NCBI GenBank assembly: GCA_910577085.1
Contig: CAJTLE010000021.1
Coordinates: 1-29,733 of the forward strand
Reading direction: 5' to 3'
Length of the DNA stretch: 29,733 nt
Source of the DNA: an uncultured Allobaculum sp.
GTDB lineage: Bacteria; Bacillota_I; Bacilli_A; Erysipelotrichales; Erysipelotrichaceae
The notes beneath the pieces are model-generated. The model ran no database searches. It saw nothing but the letters and a program-made list of their open reading frames with translations, and was not told where the DNA came from. Shown piece by piece: positions 1 through 8,226 of this stretch. Numbering within the stretch: position 1 is the stretch's first letter; the number at the start of each line of letters is the position of its first letter. A program made the position numbers and the translations under genes.

Positions 1-2
1 GC

Positions 3-62
3 GTTTTGAAGCAAAGAGTGGCGCCTGATGAAAGAACTTACAGCCCTTTTGCGTCTTCATGA
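3..62 (+). CDS. possible 3' end of an upstream gene (partial)
   Basis: One forward frame is open from the window edge for 19 codons and stops with TGA at 60-62, just before the murF promoter. The residues (ending SPFASS) match nothing I recognise. A second forward frame also stops early, at 26-28, and the reverse strand is open too, so choosing this frame is a guess. It is listed only to explain the first 60 bases. Confidence 0.2.
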   Translation, partial: VLKQRVAPDERTYSPFASS

Positions 63-66
63 AGTT

Positions 67-94
67 TTGTACTTGCTTTTTTGATTGATATAAT
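67..94 (+). promoter_or_regulatory. sigma-A-type promoter for murF
   Basis: A perfect TATAAT lies at 89-94, with TTGTAC at 67-72 and a 16-base spacer. The expected transcription start is near 101, inside or right next to the ribosome site AAAGAGG (98-104). The mRNA leader would then be only about 11 bases. Confidence 0.6.
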
Positions 95-111
95 TCGAAA
101 GAGGTTTAAGT

Positions 112-1482
112 ATGATTACGATGAAACTGGCGGACGCTGCCGAAGCAATGGGCGGCCAGCTTGTCCATGCCGATTTAAATACCGAATTTTGCGGCGTGTC
201 GACGGATTCAAGAAAAATTGAACCGGGCATGTTGTTTGTTCCCATTGCTGGGGCCCGGGTGGATGGCCACCAGTTTGCCGATCAGGTCATGAAAAATGGC
301 GCGAGCGTCATGCTCTGGCAAAAAGACCACCTGCCGGTTCCTGAAGGCATTCCGGCCATTGTGGTGGACGACACCATCCTGGCGATGGGCCACCTGGCCA
401 AAGCATGGCTGGCTGAAGTGAACCCCTATATGATTGGCATCACCGGAAGCAATGGCAAGACTTCCACAAAAGACTTTGTGGCCGCTCTTTTTTCCAGCCT
501 TGCCAAAACCTATAAAACCCAGGGCAACCACAACAACGAAATTGGGCTGCCGCTGACGGTTTTTGAAATGGATGACGATACGAAAGTGCTCATTCTGGAA
601 ATGGGCATGGAAAACCGGGGCGAGATCGCTTATCTTTGTTCGATCGCCCCGCTCGATCTGGCTTTGATTACTTCCATTGGCTCAGCCCACATGGAAAATC
701 TTGGTTCTAAAACCAATATCGCCAGAGCCAAATGCGAAATCACCACTTCACTCAAACCAGGCGGGTCTTTAATCTACCACAACGATGGAGAAGAAATCCG
801 CCAGGCACTCAGTGAACTGAGCCTGGATCCATCCTGGACGCTCATCCCCTATGGCGAAAATACCGAGTACAATCCAGAAAATCTGCACGTGACCCGCAGA
901 GGATTGTCTTTCGAACTGAAGGCTCTCGATTCCAGACCCTTCCAGATTCCATCTGCCAATACTGTGCAGGCTTATAACGCCACCGGAGCTCTGCTGGCCG
1001 CAAAAGCTGGCGGTGTGCCAGAAGCAAACTGGCATGAAGCCCTGGCCAATGCCTCTTTAACTCCGATGCGCGGCGATCTGAAAGCGTGGAAAAACAGCTG
1101 CATTCTGGACGATACCTACAAATCTAACCCAGAAGCAGCTCGAAGTGCCATTTCTACCCTGATGGAAATCCCCGCGGATGTGCATATTGCGGTTTTGAGT
1201 GATATGCTCGATCTTGGTCCTGAAGAAAAGGCCATTCATGCCGCCATTGGTCAGTATGCACAGGATGCCGGTGTGGATGTTCTGTTTACCTGGGGACCTT
1301 TAAGCAAAGAAACGTCTGCTGCCTTTGAAGGGACAAAGCAGCATTTTGAAACCAAAGAAGACCTGTTGGCTGCCCTCAAGCCCTATGCGCTTGACGATAC
1401 AGCTATTCTGGTCAAAGGCAGCCGGGCAATGGCTATGGATACCATTGTAAAAGGCTGTTTAGAAGGAGAAAGCAATGAATAA
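112..1482 (+). CDS. murF: UDP-MurNAc-tripeptide--D-alanyl-D-X ligase MurF
   Basis: Cytoplasmic Mur ligase that adds the terminal D-amino-acid dipeptide to the UDP-MurNAc-tripeptide, the last soluble step of peptidoglycan precursor synthesis. The 456-residue length is normal for the family. It shows the N-terminal MurF substrate domain, the ATP loop GITGSNGKTSTK (Lys at about 116), then the motifs NHNNEIG and LEMGMENRGEI, and a C-terminal domain with DDTYKSNPEA. The ATG at 112 follows AAAGAGG by 7 bases; an in-frame ATG at 121 is the alternative. It overlaps the next gene by 8 bases, so the two are translationally coupled. Because the partner ligase is VanG-like, this MurF probably has to accept D-Ala-D-Ser (inference). 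Confidence 0.95.
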   Translation: MITMKLADAAEAMGGQLVHADLNTEFCGVSTDSRKIEPGMLFVPIAGARVDGHQFADQVMKNGASVMLWQKDHLPVPEGIPAIVVDDTILAMGHLAKAWLAEVNPYMIGITGSNGKTSTKDFVAALFSSLAKTYKTQGNHNNEIGLPLTVFEMDDDTKVLILEMGMENRGEIAYLCSIAPLDLALITSIGSAHMENLGSKTNIARAKCEITTSLKPGGSLIYHNDGEEIRQALSELSLDPSWTLIPYGENTEYNPENLHVTRRGLSFELKALDSRPFQIPSANTVQAYNATGALLAAKAGGVPEANWHEALANASLTPMRGDLKAWKNSCILDDTYKSNPEAARSAISTLMEIPADVHIAVLSDMLDLGPEEKAIHAAIGQYAQDAGVDVLFTWGPLSKETSAAFEGTKQHFETKEDLLAALKPYALDDTAILVKGSRAMAMDTIVKGCLEGESNE

Positions 1483-2518
1483 AATCCGTCTTGGCGTCAT
1501 TTTTGGCGGCCAGAGTTCTGAGTACAGCGTTTCACTTCATTCTGCCGGATCATTCTTACGTTCCGTTCACCAAGACCGCTATGAGATCACCATGATCGGG
1601 ATTTCGATGGATGGTGGATTCTATCACTATGAAGGAAACATTGAAGATATCGAACACGACCGTTGGCAGGCACATGCCAAGCCAGTTGCGTGGGTTCACA
1701 AAGGAATTTTTGAATTAGAAGAACAGAAACTGATCGAAATGGACTGCGTCTTCCCGGTTCTGCATGGCAAAAACGGTGAAGATGGCTCGATCCAGGGCAT
1801 GATGAATATTCTGGATCTGCCAATCGTTGGCTGTGATGTGTTAGGTTCTGCGATCTGCATGGATAAAGAAGTCATGCACCGTCTGTTTGAGCTCAACCAC
1901 ATTCCAGCAGCCAAATATGTCTGCCTGTATGCACATGGCGACAATCCAACATTTGAAGAAATCGAGCGTCAGATTCCACTGCCATGGTTTGTTAAACCTT
2001 GCAACGCCGGCAGCAGCTATGGCGTTCACTATGTAGCTGACCGCTCTGAATTTGAATCCGCTGTTAAAGATGCCTTCAAATACGATGGCCGCGGCAAAGT
2101 TCTGGTTGAAGAAGCCATTGATGGCTTTGAAATCGGCTGCGCGGTGATGGGGGATGAAAATCTTACCGTTGGCGAACCGGATGAAATCGAACTGGAAGGC
2201 AAAGTGTTCGACTTTGCAGGTAAATACGACCTGGTTGGTTCCGCCATTTACTGCCCGGCCCGCATTTCCAAGGAGAAAACAGCCGAAGCCAAAGAACTGG
2301 CCAAAGCGGCTTACCGCACACTGTGCTGTCGGGATATGGCCCGCGTTGACATGTTTGTCTGCTCGGATGGCCGCATTGTGCTTAACGAAGTCAATACGAT
2401 TCCAGGCCTGACTTCGACCAGCCGCTATCCAACCATGATGAAAGAAGCCGGCATCGAATTTGCGGATCTGATTGATCAGCTTGTCGATCTGGCGATGGAA
2501 AAAGAAATCAACATTTAA
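1475..2518 (+). CDS. VanG-like D-alanine--D-serine/D-alanine ligase
   Basis: ATP-grasp ligase joining D-Ala to a second D-amino acid for MurF. The 347-residue protein has the family start IFGGQSSEYSVSLHSA, then VLHGKNGEDGSIQG, VGCDVLGSAICMDK, a KY-containing omega-loop FDFAGKYDLVGSAIYCPARI, and LNEVNTIPGLTSTSRYP. From memory these segments match VanG (VLHGKNGEDG, VGCD.LSSALCMDK, EKY.L.SSKIYMPARI, NEVNTIPG.TS.SRYP.MMK) better than ordinary Ddl, so the second substrate may be D-Ser. The ribosome site AAGGAGA lies inside the end of murF. It sits in the normal ddl position with no vanX, vanY or vanRS beside it in the window, so it looks like the housekeeping enzyme. Calling it simply Ddl would also be defensible. 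Confidence 0.88.
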   Translation: MNKIRLGVIFGGQSSEYSVSLHSAGSFLRSVHQDRYEITMIGISMDGGFYHYEGNIEDIEHDRWQAHAKPVAWVHKGIFELEEQKLIEMDCVFPVLHGKNGEDGSIQGMMNILDLPIVGCDVLGSAICMDKEVMHRLFELNHIPAAKYVCLYAHGDNPTFEEIERQIPLPWFVKPCNAGSSYGVHYVADRSEFESAVKDAFKYDGRGKVLVEEAIDGFEIGCAVMGDENLTVGEPDEIELEGKVFDFAGKYDLVGSAIYCPARISKEKTAEAKELAKAAYRTLCCRDMARVDMFVCSDGRIVLNEVNTIPGLTSTSRYPTMMKEAGIEFADLIDQLVDLAMEKEINI

Positions 2519-2524
2519 TTCATT

Positions 2525-3676
2525 ATGACTGATACTGCAAAATTAAGAGCCTGGACTGAAATTGACTATCAGGCCATTGGCCATAACGTGGAGGAAGTGC
2601 GCAAGCTGGTCGGCAACACCAAGATTCTGGGTATTCTCAAAGCAGATGCGTATGGTCATGGAGCCATTGAATGCGCCCGTGAGCTTGCCAAAGCCGGGGT
2701 CGACTTCTTTGCGGTTGCCTGCCTGTCCGAAGCCCAGGAACTGCGAAATGCCGGTTTTAACCAGCCAATTCTGATTTTAGGGGCCACCCCACCAGCTGCT
2801 TTTGATGAGCTGCTGGCCGGTGACTTTATTCAGACGCTCGTTTCGCTGGAATATGCGCAGAAACTTTCTGATTATGCCAAAGCTCACAATACGAAAGCCA
2901 AAGGCCATGTCAAAGTGGATACCGGCATGAACCGCGTGGGCATCGTCTATCAGGAGGGCGCCCGTCGTTATGATCAGATCCGGGCCGTGTATGAACTTGA
3001 TGGTCTGGATGTGCAGGGAATCTTCTCGCACTTTCCAGTCAGCGATGATTTAGGCTTTGACAGTCGGGAATTCACCCGCAATCAGGTCCGGCTGTTCAAG
3101 GAAGTGCTCGAACGGCTCAAAGACGATGGCATTGATCCGGGACTGCGCCATATTCAGAATTCGTATGGCATTCTCAACTATAAAGATCTTGGCATGGACT
3201 ATTGCCGGCCTGGTCTTTTATATATGGGTGTGACCAGTGATGATCAGGTTCCAATTGCTTCGGCCCCTGATTTTATCCCGATTCTGTCTTTGAAAACCAA
3301 AGTAGCCATGGTCAAGATGGTTCCTGATGGAGCGACAGTTTCGTATGGCCGTCACTATCATTGCCAGGGACCGCGCCGCATTGCTTCACTGATGATCGGC
3401 TATGCGGATGGCCTGCCGCGTCTGATTTCCAATCAGAATCTGATGATCTCTATTCGCGGTCATAAGGTCCCCCTCGTTGGCAATATCTGCATGGACCAGT
3501 GCATGGCTGATGTCACTGGCTTTGATGATATTGAAGAAGGCGACATTGCCACCATCGTTGGCGTCGATGGCGAAAACGTCATGACCATCGATGCGATCAG
3601 CCGCGCTGCAAAGACCATTAACAACGAAACCCTCAGTGCTCTGTCCAAACGCCTGACTCGCGTGGCTAAGGACTGA
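2525..3676 (+). CDS. PLP-dependent alanine/serine racemase, VanT-C-like
   Basis: Fold-type III PLP racemase that makes the D-amino acid used by the upstream ligase. In the 383 residues I see the PLP lysine (Lys39 in LKADAYGHG), VKVDTGMNRVG, HIQNSYG, the catalytic-Tyr segment VSYGRHY, IGYADGLPR and GNICMDQ. Near the C-terminus the family motif TINYE reads TINNE, with Asn367 (codon 3623-3625) where alanine racemases have Tyr354 (Geobacillus numbering). VanT serine racemases carry Asn here (Asn696 in VanTG), and in both proteins the residue lies 16 from the end. L-Ser racemisation is therefore likely, possibly alongside L-Ala. The start is 6 bases after the ligase stop with no clear ribosome site, which suggests coupling. 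A terminator follows at 3730. Confidence 0.9.
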   Translation: MTDTAKLRAWTEIDYQAIGHNVEEVRKLVGNTKILGILKADAYGHGAIECARELAKAGVDFFAVACLSEAQELRNAGFNQPILILGATPPAAFDELLAGDFIQTLVSLEYAQKLSDYAKAHNTKAKGHVKVDTGMNRVGIVYQEGARRYDQIRAVYELDGLDVQGIFSHFPVSDDLGFDSREFTRNQVRLFKEVLERLKDDGIDPGLRHIQNSYGILNYKDLGMDYCRPGLLYMGVTSDDQVPIASAPDFIPILSLKTKVAMVKMVPDGATVSYGRHYHCQGPRRIASLMIGYADGLPRLISNQNLMISIRGHKVPLVGNICMDQCMADVTGFDDIEEGDIATIVGVDGENVMTIDAISRAAKTINNETLSALSKRLTRVAKD

Positions 3677-3729
3677 GCCCGCTTTTCCAGATCTGGAAGA
3701 TTTGGAAATAAAGAAAAATGATCCTTTGA

Positions 3730-3761
3730 CTGCCGCACAGTCAGAATGCGGCAGTTTTTTT
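3730..3761 (+). terminator. Rho-independent terminator after the racemase
   Basis: A perfect 8-bp stem CTGCCGCA/TGCGGCAG with a 9-base loop is followed by seven T. It closes the murF-ligase-racemase operon and separates the racemase from the acyltransferase gene. Confidence 0.85.
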
Positions 3762-3873
3762 ACGGGTTGATCGAAGTCAGGGCAGATCTATTTTCTGTAA
3801 GGCTTTAAATTGGATCTGATGTTTTACAATAGAAGAGAAATTCACAGAAGGCAGAACTTTTTTGAGAAGGTAA

Positions 3874-3918
3874 AAAGCTCTGATCAGAGAGGATAGAAAG
3901 CTCTGGGCAGAGAAGATA
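3874..3918 (+). repeat. tandem imperfect dyad repeats upstream of the acyltransferase
   Basis: Two imperfect 22-base direct repeats (3874-3895 and 3897-3918) are spaced 23 bases start to start. Each contains the dyad CTCTG..CAGAG; the first has a perfect 12-base palindrome CTCTGATCAGAG at 3878-3889. A degenerate third copy (TGCTCTCAGAA...) follows to about 3940. They lie about 90 bases before the acyltransferase start, as operator repeats would. Upstream, a possible -10 TACAAT at 3825-3830 has no convincing -35. Nothing else stands out in 3762-4010. Confidence 0.45.
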
Positions 3919-4010
3919 AAATGCTCTCAGAAAAAAGAGTTCTGGATGGAAGTCTGTGTCGATCGAATTCACCCGTAATATGAATACATCCCCAGAAGAG
4001 GAGGTCTATT

Positions 4011-5036
4011 TTGGCTAAACTACGACAGTACCCAGCGGTTGATATCGCTAAGTATATTGGCGCCATGCTTGTGGTGGCCATCCACACGTTTCCTTTTGAG
4101 GACATTTCACCGTCCTTCAACTTATTTTTTATCGCGACAGTCTGCCGGCTGGCCGTACCGTTTTTCTTTGTGTGCAGCAGCTTCTTTCTGTTCCGCAAAA
4201 TTCACCACACCAAAAATCAGGCGGTAGAAGGCAAACAGCTGGTCATCGCCTGGCTCAAACGCATCGGAATTCTGTATCTGGTGTGGACCGTTATTTATCT
4301 GCCGTATACGATCTGGAACTATTCGGAAGCCGGGTTCTCGTTTGTCAGTCTTTTAGGCTGGATTCGGGATTTCTTCCTGAATGGCTCATATTATCATCTG
4401 TGGTTTTTACCGGCCCTGATGCTTGGCATGGTGATCGTCTGGAGTCTGTACCGGAAAAAGGGCATGGTCTATACGCTGGAAGTTTCCCTGGTGTTGTATC
4501 TGGTGGGCTATCTGATTAACGTCTATGCCCCCCTGTGGGAATCACTGCCCGGGGTATATGTCGTATATGGCTTTTTCTGCAAGACGCTGGTTACGGCAAG
4601 AGACGGCATTTTCTTTGCCCCGATCTTTATCTGCATTGGAGCGGCAGCGGCCAAATTACGCCGCCCAAATCTGAAATCCTGTGCGCTCGGCTTTGCGATT
4701 TCTTTTATCTGCCTGATACTGGAAGTAACCCTGTACTCTGCTCTTGGCGTATTGACCGATAAAAGCTGCATGTTCTTATCGCTGATTCCAAGTCTGTACT
4801 TCCTGATGAACATGCTTTTGCAGATCCGCATTCCCAATCAGCCGATGTACACGACGATGCGGCGGGAATCTACCCTTATTTATGTCAGCCATATTCTCTT
4901 TGCCCGCCTGTTGCTGCTCATGTTCCCGCAGGTTCACCTGGTTGTCTACCTGGCAACTCTGGCCTGCTCTCAGGTTCTGGCCAGCACCATCATCCGGTTA
5001 ACTCCGAAATATCCATGGCTGCACTGGTTAATGTAA
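4011..5036 (+). CDS. acyltransferase-3 family membrane protein, VanT N-domain-like
   Basis: Polytopic membrane protein of 341 residues with about ten hydrophobic segments. The start, AVDIAKYIGAMLVVAIHTFPF, continues into RLAVPFFFVCSSFFLF, the typical opening of acyltransferase family 3, with the conserved membrane His in AIHT. Another family-like segment is YYHLWFLPALMLG. VanT serine racemases have just such a membrane domain of about 330 residues fused before the racemase domain; here it stands alone downstream of the racemase. It could help L-Ser or D-Ser handling, or modify a wall polymer; the sequence does not settle which. The TTG start at 4011 is chosen because AGAGGAGG lies 6 bases upstream. 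The next gene begins 2 bases after the stop. Confidence 0.8.
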   Translation: MAKLRQYPAVDIAKYIGAMLVVAIHTFPFEDISPSFNLFFIATVCRLAVPFFFVCSSFFLFRKIHHTKNQAVEGKQLVIAWLKRIGILYLVWTVIYLPYTIWNYSEAGFSFVSLLGWIRDFFLNGSYYHLWFLPALMLGMVIVWSLYRKKGMVYTLEVSLVLYLVGYLINVYAPLWESLPGVYVVYGFFCKTLVTARDGIFFAPIFICIGAAAAKLRRPNLKSCALGFAISFICLILEVTLYSALGVLTDKSCMFLSLIPSLYFLMNMLLQIRIPNQPMYTTMRRESTLIYVSHILFARLLLLMFPQVHLVVYLATLACSQVLASTIIRLTPKYPWLHWLM

Positions 5037-5038
5037 CT

Positions 5039-6622
5039 ATGCTCAGAATCCACCAAGTCAAATGCGCTGACCCTAAGGACATCGAGGGCGCGCTGTTAAA
5101 AAAATTAAATATGCCCAGACAGGATCTTTTAAGCTGGAAAGTCCACCGGAAATCGTTGGATGCCAGAGGACAAAAGGTCCTTTTTTCCTTTATCATCGAT
5201 GCCGAAGTTCGCAATGAAAAGAAATACCTGCGCAAAAAAGATGTCAGCAAGGCACCCGATGAAACCTTTACCTTTACCCCAAAAGGAACCAGGCCGCTTC
5301 TCAACCGCCCGGTTGTCGCCGGCTTTGGTCCAGCCGGCATGTTTGCGGCTTTATTGTTAGCGCAATATGGCTACAAACCGCTGGTCATTGAGCGCGGACC
5401 GGAAATCGACCAGCGCACAAAAGATGTGCAGGCCTTCTGGAAAGGCGGAGAACTGAAGCCCGAAAGCAACGTCCAGTTTGGCATGGGCGGCGCCGGGGCG
5501 TTTTCCGATGGCAAACTGACCACTCGCTCTAAAGATCTTAAAAGCCGCAAAGTTTTTGATGAACTGGTCCGCTTTGGTGCCAGTCCTGAAATTTTGTATG
5601 AGCAGCATCCGCATGTCGGAACCGATGGCTTTGTCAAAATTATCAAAGGCCTGCGCGCGGAAATCGAACGCCTGGGCGGTGAGTTCTGTTTTGACAGCAG
5701 ACTCGACGATCTGGAAATCGAAAACGATGCACTCAAAGCCATTCATATTCAGGACAAAGGCTGGATCCCGGCCCAGGCCCTGATTGCGGCCGTTGGCCAT
5801 TCTGCTTCCGATACGATCCGCATGTTTGCGCGTCGTGGTCTTGTCATTGAAGGCAAACCATTTGCGATTGGGGTTCGCATTGAACACAAGCAGGACTTTA
5901 TCAACCATGCCATGCTCAAAGACCGGGCATCGGATCCGGCTTTGCTTCCGGCCCGCTATCAGCTGACGGATACCGTTTCAACGGGCAAGGGCGTGTACAG
6001 TTTCTGTATGTGTCCGGGCGGTTATGTCATTGCGGCCAGCAGTGAGCCGGAAACCGTTGTGGTCAATGGCATGTCGTATTCAGACCGGGGCGGGGAAAAT
6101 GCCAATGCGGCCTTGCTTGTTCAGGTTGGGCCGGAAGATACCGGCAAGGATGTCTTTGATGGCCTGGCCTATCAGGAAAAGCTCGAACATGCCGCCTACG
6201 ATCTGTCTCATTCCTACAAAGCGCCAGTTCAGCTGGCCAGTGATTTTGTCGAGGGCAGAGTCAGTGACCACTTTGAGGACGTCAAACCAACCTATCCATT
6301 AGGCACCGTCTTTACCGACTTCAACACCCTGCTTCCAGCACCGATTGCCAGTTCCTTAAAAGAAACCTTAATCGCCTTTGAAAAGAAGGTGCCGGGCTTT
6401 TTAAACGGCTCGGTGTTAACCGGTCTGGAAACCCGCAGTTCCTCTTCCGTCCGTATTTTGCGCGATAAGGAAAGCCTGCTGGCCAATGTCGACGGCTTCT
6501 ATCCATGCGGGGAAGGAGCAGGGTATTCAGGCGGCATCATGACCAGCGCGCTCGATGGCATGAAGTGTGCGATGGCCCTGATGGACAATTTTGACAAGCC
6601 CTCAAATTCCCCGTTAGAATAA
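5039..6622 (+). CDS. FAD-dependent dehydrogenase, COG2509 family
   Basis: Probable NAD(P)/FAD-dependent oxidoreductase of unknown substrate. The 527-residue protein has an N-terminal extension of about 90 residues, then the dinucleotide loop VVAGFGPAGMFAALLLA and IERG (residues about 91-120). Next come QFGMGGAGAFSDGKLTTR, AVGHSASDTI, CMCPGGYVIAA and a C-terminal FAD segment PCGEGAGYSGGIMTSALDG, all typical of COG2509. An in-frame ATG at 5015 exists, but 5039 (MLRIHQVK) fits how the family begins and avoids a 22-base overlap. There is no clear ribosome site; translation is probably coupled to the acyltransferase, which stops 2 bases earlier. No transmembrane segment is visible. Confidence 0.85.
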   Translation: MLRIHQVKCADPKDIEGALLKKLNMPRQDLLSWKVHRKSLDARGQKVLFSFIIDAEVRNEKKYLRKKDVSKAPDETFTFTPKGTRPLLNRPVVAGFGPAGMFAALLLAQYGYKPLVIERGPEIDQRTKDVQAFWKGGELKPESNVQFGMGGAGAFSDGKLTTRSKDLKSRKVFDELVRFGASPEILYEQHPHVGTDGFVKIIKGLRAEIERLGGEFCFDSRLDDLEIENDALKAIHIQDKGWIPAQALIAAVGHSASDTIRMFARRGLVIEGKPFAIGVRIEHKQDFINHAMLKDRASDPALLPARYQLTDTVSTGKGVYSFCMCPGGYVIAASSEPETVVVNGMSYSDRGGENANAALLVQVGPEDTGKDVFDGLAYQEKLEHAAYDLSHSYKAPVQLASDFVEGRVSDHFEDVKPTYPLGTVFTDFNTLLPAPIASSLKETLIAFEKKVPGFLNGSVLTGLETRSSSSVRILRDKESLLANVDGFYPCGEGAGYSGGIMTSALDGMKCAMALMDNFDKPSNSPLE

Positions 6623-6626
6623 GGGA

Positions 6627-7160
6627 ATGAATCTGTTTTTACCCAGACAGGCGGTGGACTCGTTTCGCGATCTGGACCTGGCTTCCCTCAAAGCCAGAGG
6701 CATCCATCTGCTGCTTTGCGATGTGGACAATACGCTCTCGATCATCGGTGATCAGGGCTGTTCCCCACAGGCCGCAAAGTTTCTCGATGAAGTTCGCAAG
6801 GCGGGCATCCAGCCGGTTCTGTTTACCAATAACTTCGAGGCGCACGCTCTGAAAGTCATGCATGGCCACCCTAATGTTGAAATGCATACTTTTGCCTGCA
6901 AGCCGCTGCCCTTTTCGTTCTGGTGGATGATGCATAAAAAACATCTCAAGGCCCACCAGGTCGCCGTTCTTGGCGATCAGCTGTTTACCGACATGCTGGG
7001 GGGAAATCTCAGCGGCTGTTATACGATTCTTTCTTCACCCCTTTCCAAAGAAGAAAGAAGAGATACCAAACTGATGCGCAAACTGGAAGAAATTGTTTAT
7101 ACATCGCTTGAAAAAAGCAACAAACTGAAACGGGAGGAAAACCATGTCAGAATTCTGTAA
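6627..7160 (+). CDS. yqeG: YqeG family HAD-type phosphatase
   Basis: Small cytoplasmic HAD-superfamily IIIA phosphatase of 177 residues whose physiological substrate is not established. The nucleophile motif is DVDNTL (Asp32, Asp34). Motif II is the Thr/Asn of LFTNN, motif III is the Lys in the CKPLPFSFW segment, and motif IV is LGDQLFTDMLGGN. It stands directly before yqeH, as in B. subtilis, and overlaps it by 17 bases. AAGGG lies right against the ATG, an unusually short spacing, so coupling to the preceding gene is likely. Confidence 0.9.
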   Translation: MNLFLPRQAVDSFRDLDLASLKARGIHLLLCDVDNTLSIIGDQGCSPQAAKFLDEVRKAGIQPVLFTNNFEAHALKVMHGHPNVEMHTFACKPLPFSFWWMMHKKHLKAHQVAVLGDQLFTDMLGGNLSGCYTILSSPLSKEERRDTKLMRKLEEIVYTSLEKSNKLKREENHVRIL

Positions 7161-8226
7161 AGGCTGCGGGGTGAAACTGCAAAACGAAAACCCCGACGCA
7201 CTTGGCTATGTCCCATCGCTGGATTCGCAATATTGCCAGCGCTGCTATCGTCTGCGCCATTATGGTGATGTGACGATCAATATGCAGCAGGGCATTGCGA
7301 CCAGTCAGACTTTAGATAAAATCAACGAACTCGATGGAACTGTCTTCTGGACAGTCGATCTGTTCAACCTCGAAAGCAATCTGGTCAGCCGGCTCAACCA
7401 CAAACTGCCGGGCAAAGACATTATCCTGGTTCTGACCAAACGGGATATTCTGCCTCCAACCCTGACCGATGCCAAAATCAAGGCGTATCTCGAACGTCGT
7501 TTAAAAGAAGAAGATATTCATGTCAAAGACATCATCATTGCCGGCTATATGACCAAAGAGGGCGGCAAGAGTGAAGCTATCATTCATGAAATCGAAGATG
7601 CCGCTGACAAGTATGCCAAAAATAAAGATGTCATCTTTATGGGTATGGCCAACTCCGGCAAATCTACTCTGGTCAACAAACTGCTCGGCTCCAAAGAGCT
7701 GACGATTTCCCGAAACCCTGGCACCACACTCGATGTCATTGAACGCGACTGGCATGGCCGTAAGCTGTACGACACTCCGGGTCTGGAAAATGACAAATCC
7801 GTACTCTCGTGGCTGCCATCTCTGGAATTAAAAGAAGTCATTCCGACTAAGCCGCTCAAACCGTATATCTGCCAGATCTATGAAGATCAGTCCTTTGCGG
7901 CTGGTGGTCTTGCCCGCATGGATGTCGTGTGCAATGGCAAGGCCAGCATTGTCGGCTACTTCTCGTTATCTTTGCCGATTCATCGCGGCAAACTGGCCGA
8001 TGCCGACCGGTTATGGACTGAACACCTTGGAGAGATGCTCTCCCCGGCGCTCGATGAAAGTCTGGATACGATGAAAACCTGGCATGCCCCCCGCCTGAAA
8101 GGCAAAGAAAAAATGGATGTTGTCATTCAGGGCCTTGGATGGTTCTGTGTCTCGGGGGATATCCAGGAAATTACAGTTAAAGCCCACAAGGGCATTCAGG
8201 TAACATTTCGAAAGGCGATGATTTAA
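7144..8226 (+). CDS. yqeH: ribosome biogenesis GTPase YqeH (circularly permuted)
   Basis: GTPase needed for 30S subunit assembly. The 360 residues start with a Zn finger (Cys5, Cys8, Cys31, Cys34). The GTPase motifs come in permuted order: G4-like TKRD (98-101), then the P-loop GMANSGKST (about 167-175), the threonine segment NPGTTLD, and G3 DTPG (210-213). A C-terminal RNA/protein-binding domain follows. The G4 motif has Thr instead of the usual Asn of NKxD. A strong ribosome site GGGAGG lies within the end of yqeG. The stop overlaps the start of the CRM-domain gene by one base. Confidence 0.93.
   Translation: MSEFCKGCGVKLQNENPDALGYVPSLDSQYCQRCYRLRHYGDVTINMQQGIATSQTLDKINELDGTVFWTVDLFNLESNLVSRLNHKLPGKDIILVLTKRDILPPTLTDAKIKAYLERRLKEEDIHVKDIIIAGYMTKEGGKSEAIIHEIEDAADKYAKNKDVIFMGMANSGKSTLVNKLLGSKELTISRNPGTTLDVIERDWHGRKLYDTPGLENDKSVLSWLPSLELKEVIPTKPLKPYICQIYEDQSFAAGGLARMDVVCNGKASIVGYFSLSLPIHRGKLADADRLWTEHLGEMLSPALDESLDTMKTWHAPRLKGKEKMDVVIQGLGWFCVSGDIQEITVKAHKGIQVTFRKAMI

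Noticed and set aside
1475..3676. Acquired vancomycin-resistance cassette
   Set aside because: No vanRS, vanXY or vanW, no mobile-element genes nearby, and the genes are coupled to murF in the normal chromosomal order. Core location fits better.
5357..5908. Minus-strand open frame of 183 codons
   Set aside because: Shadow of the COG2509 gene; no domain and no ribosome site.
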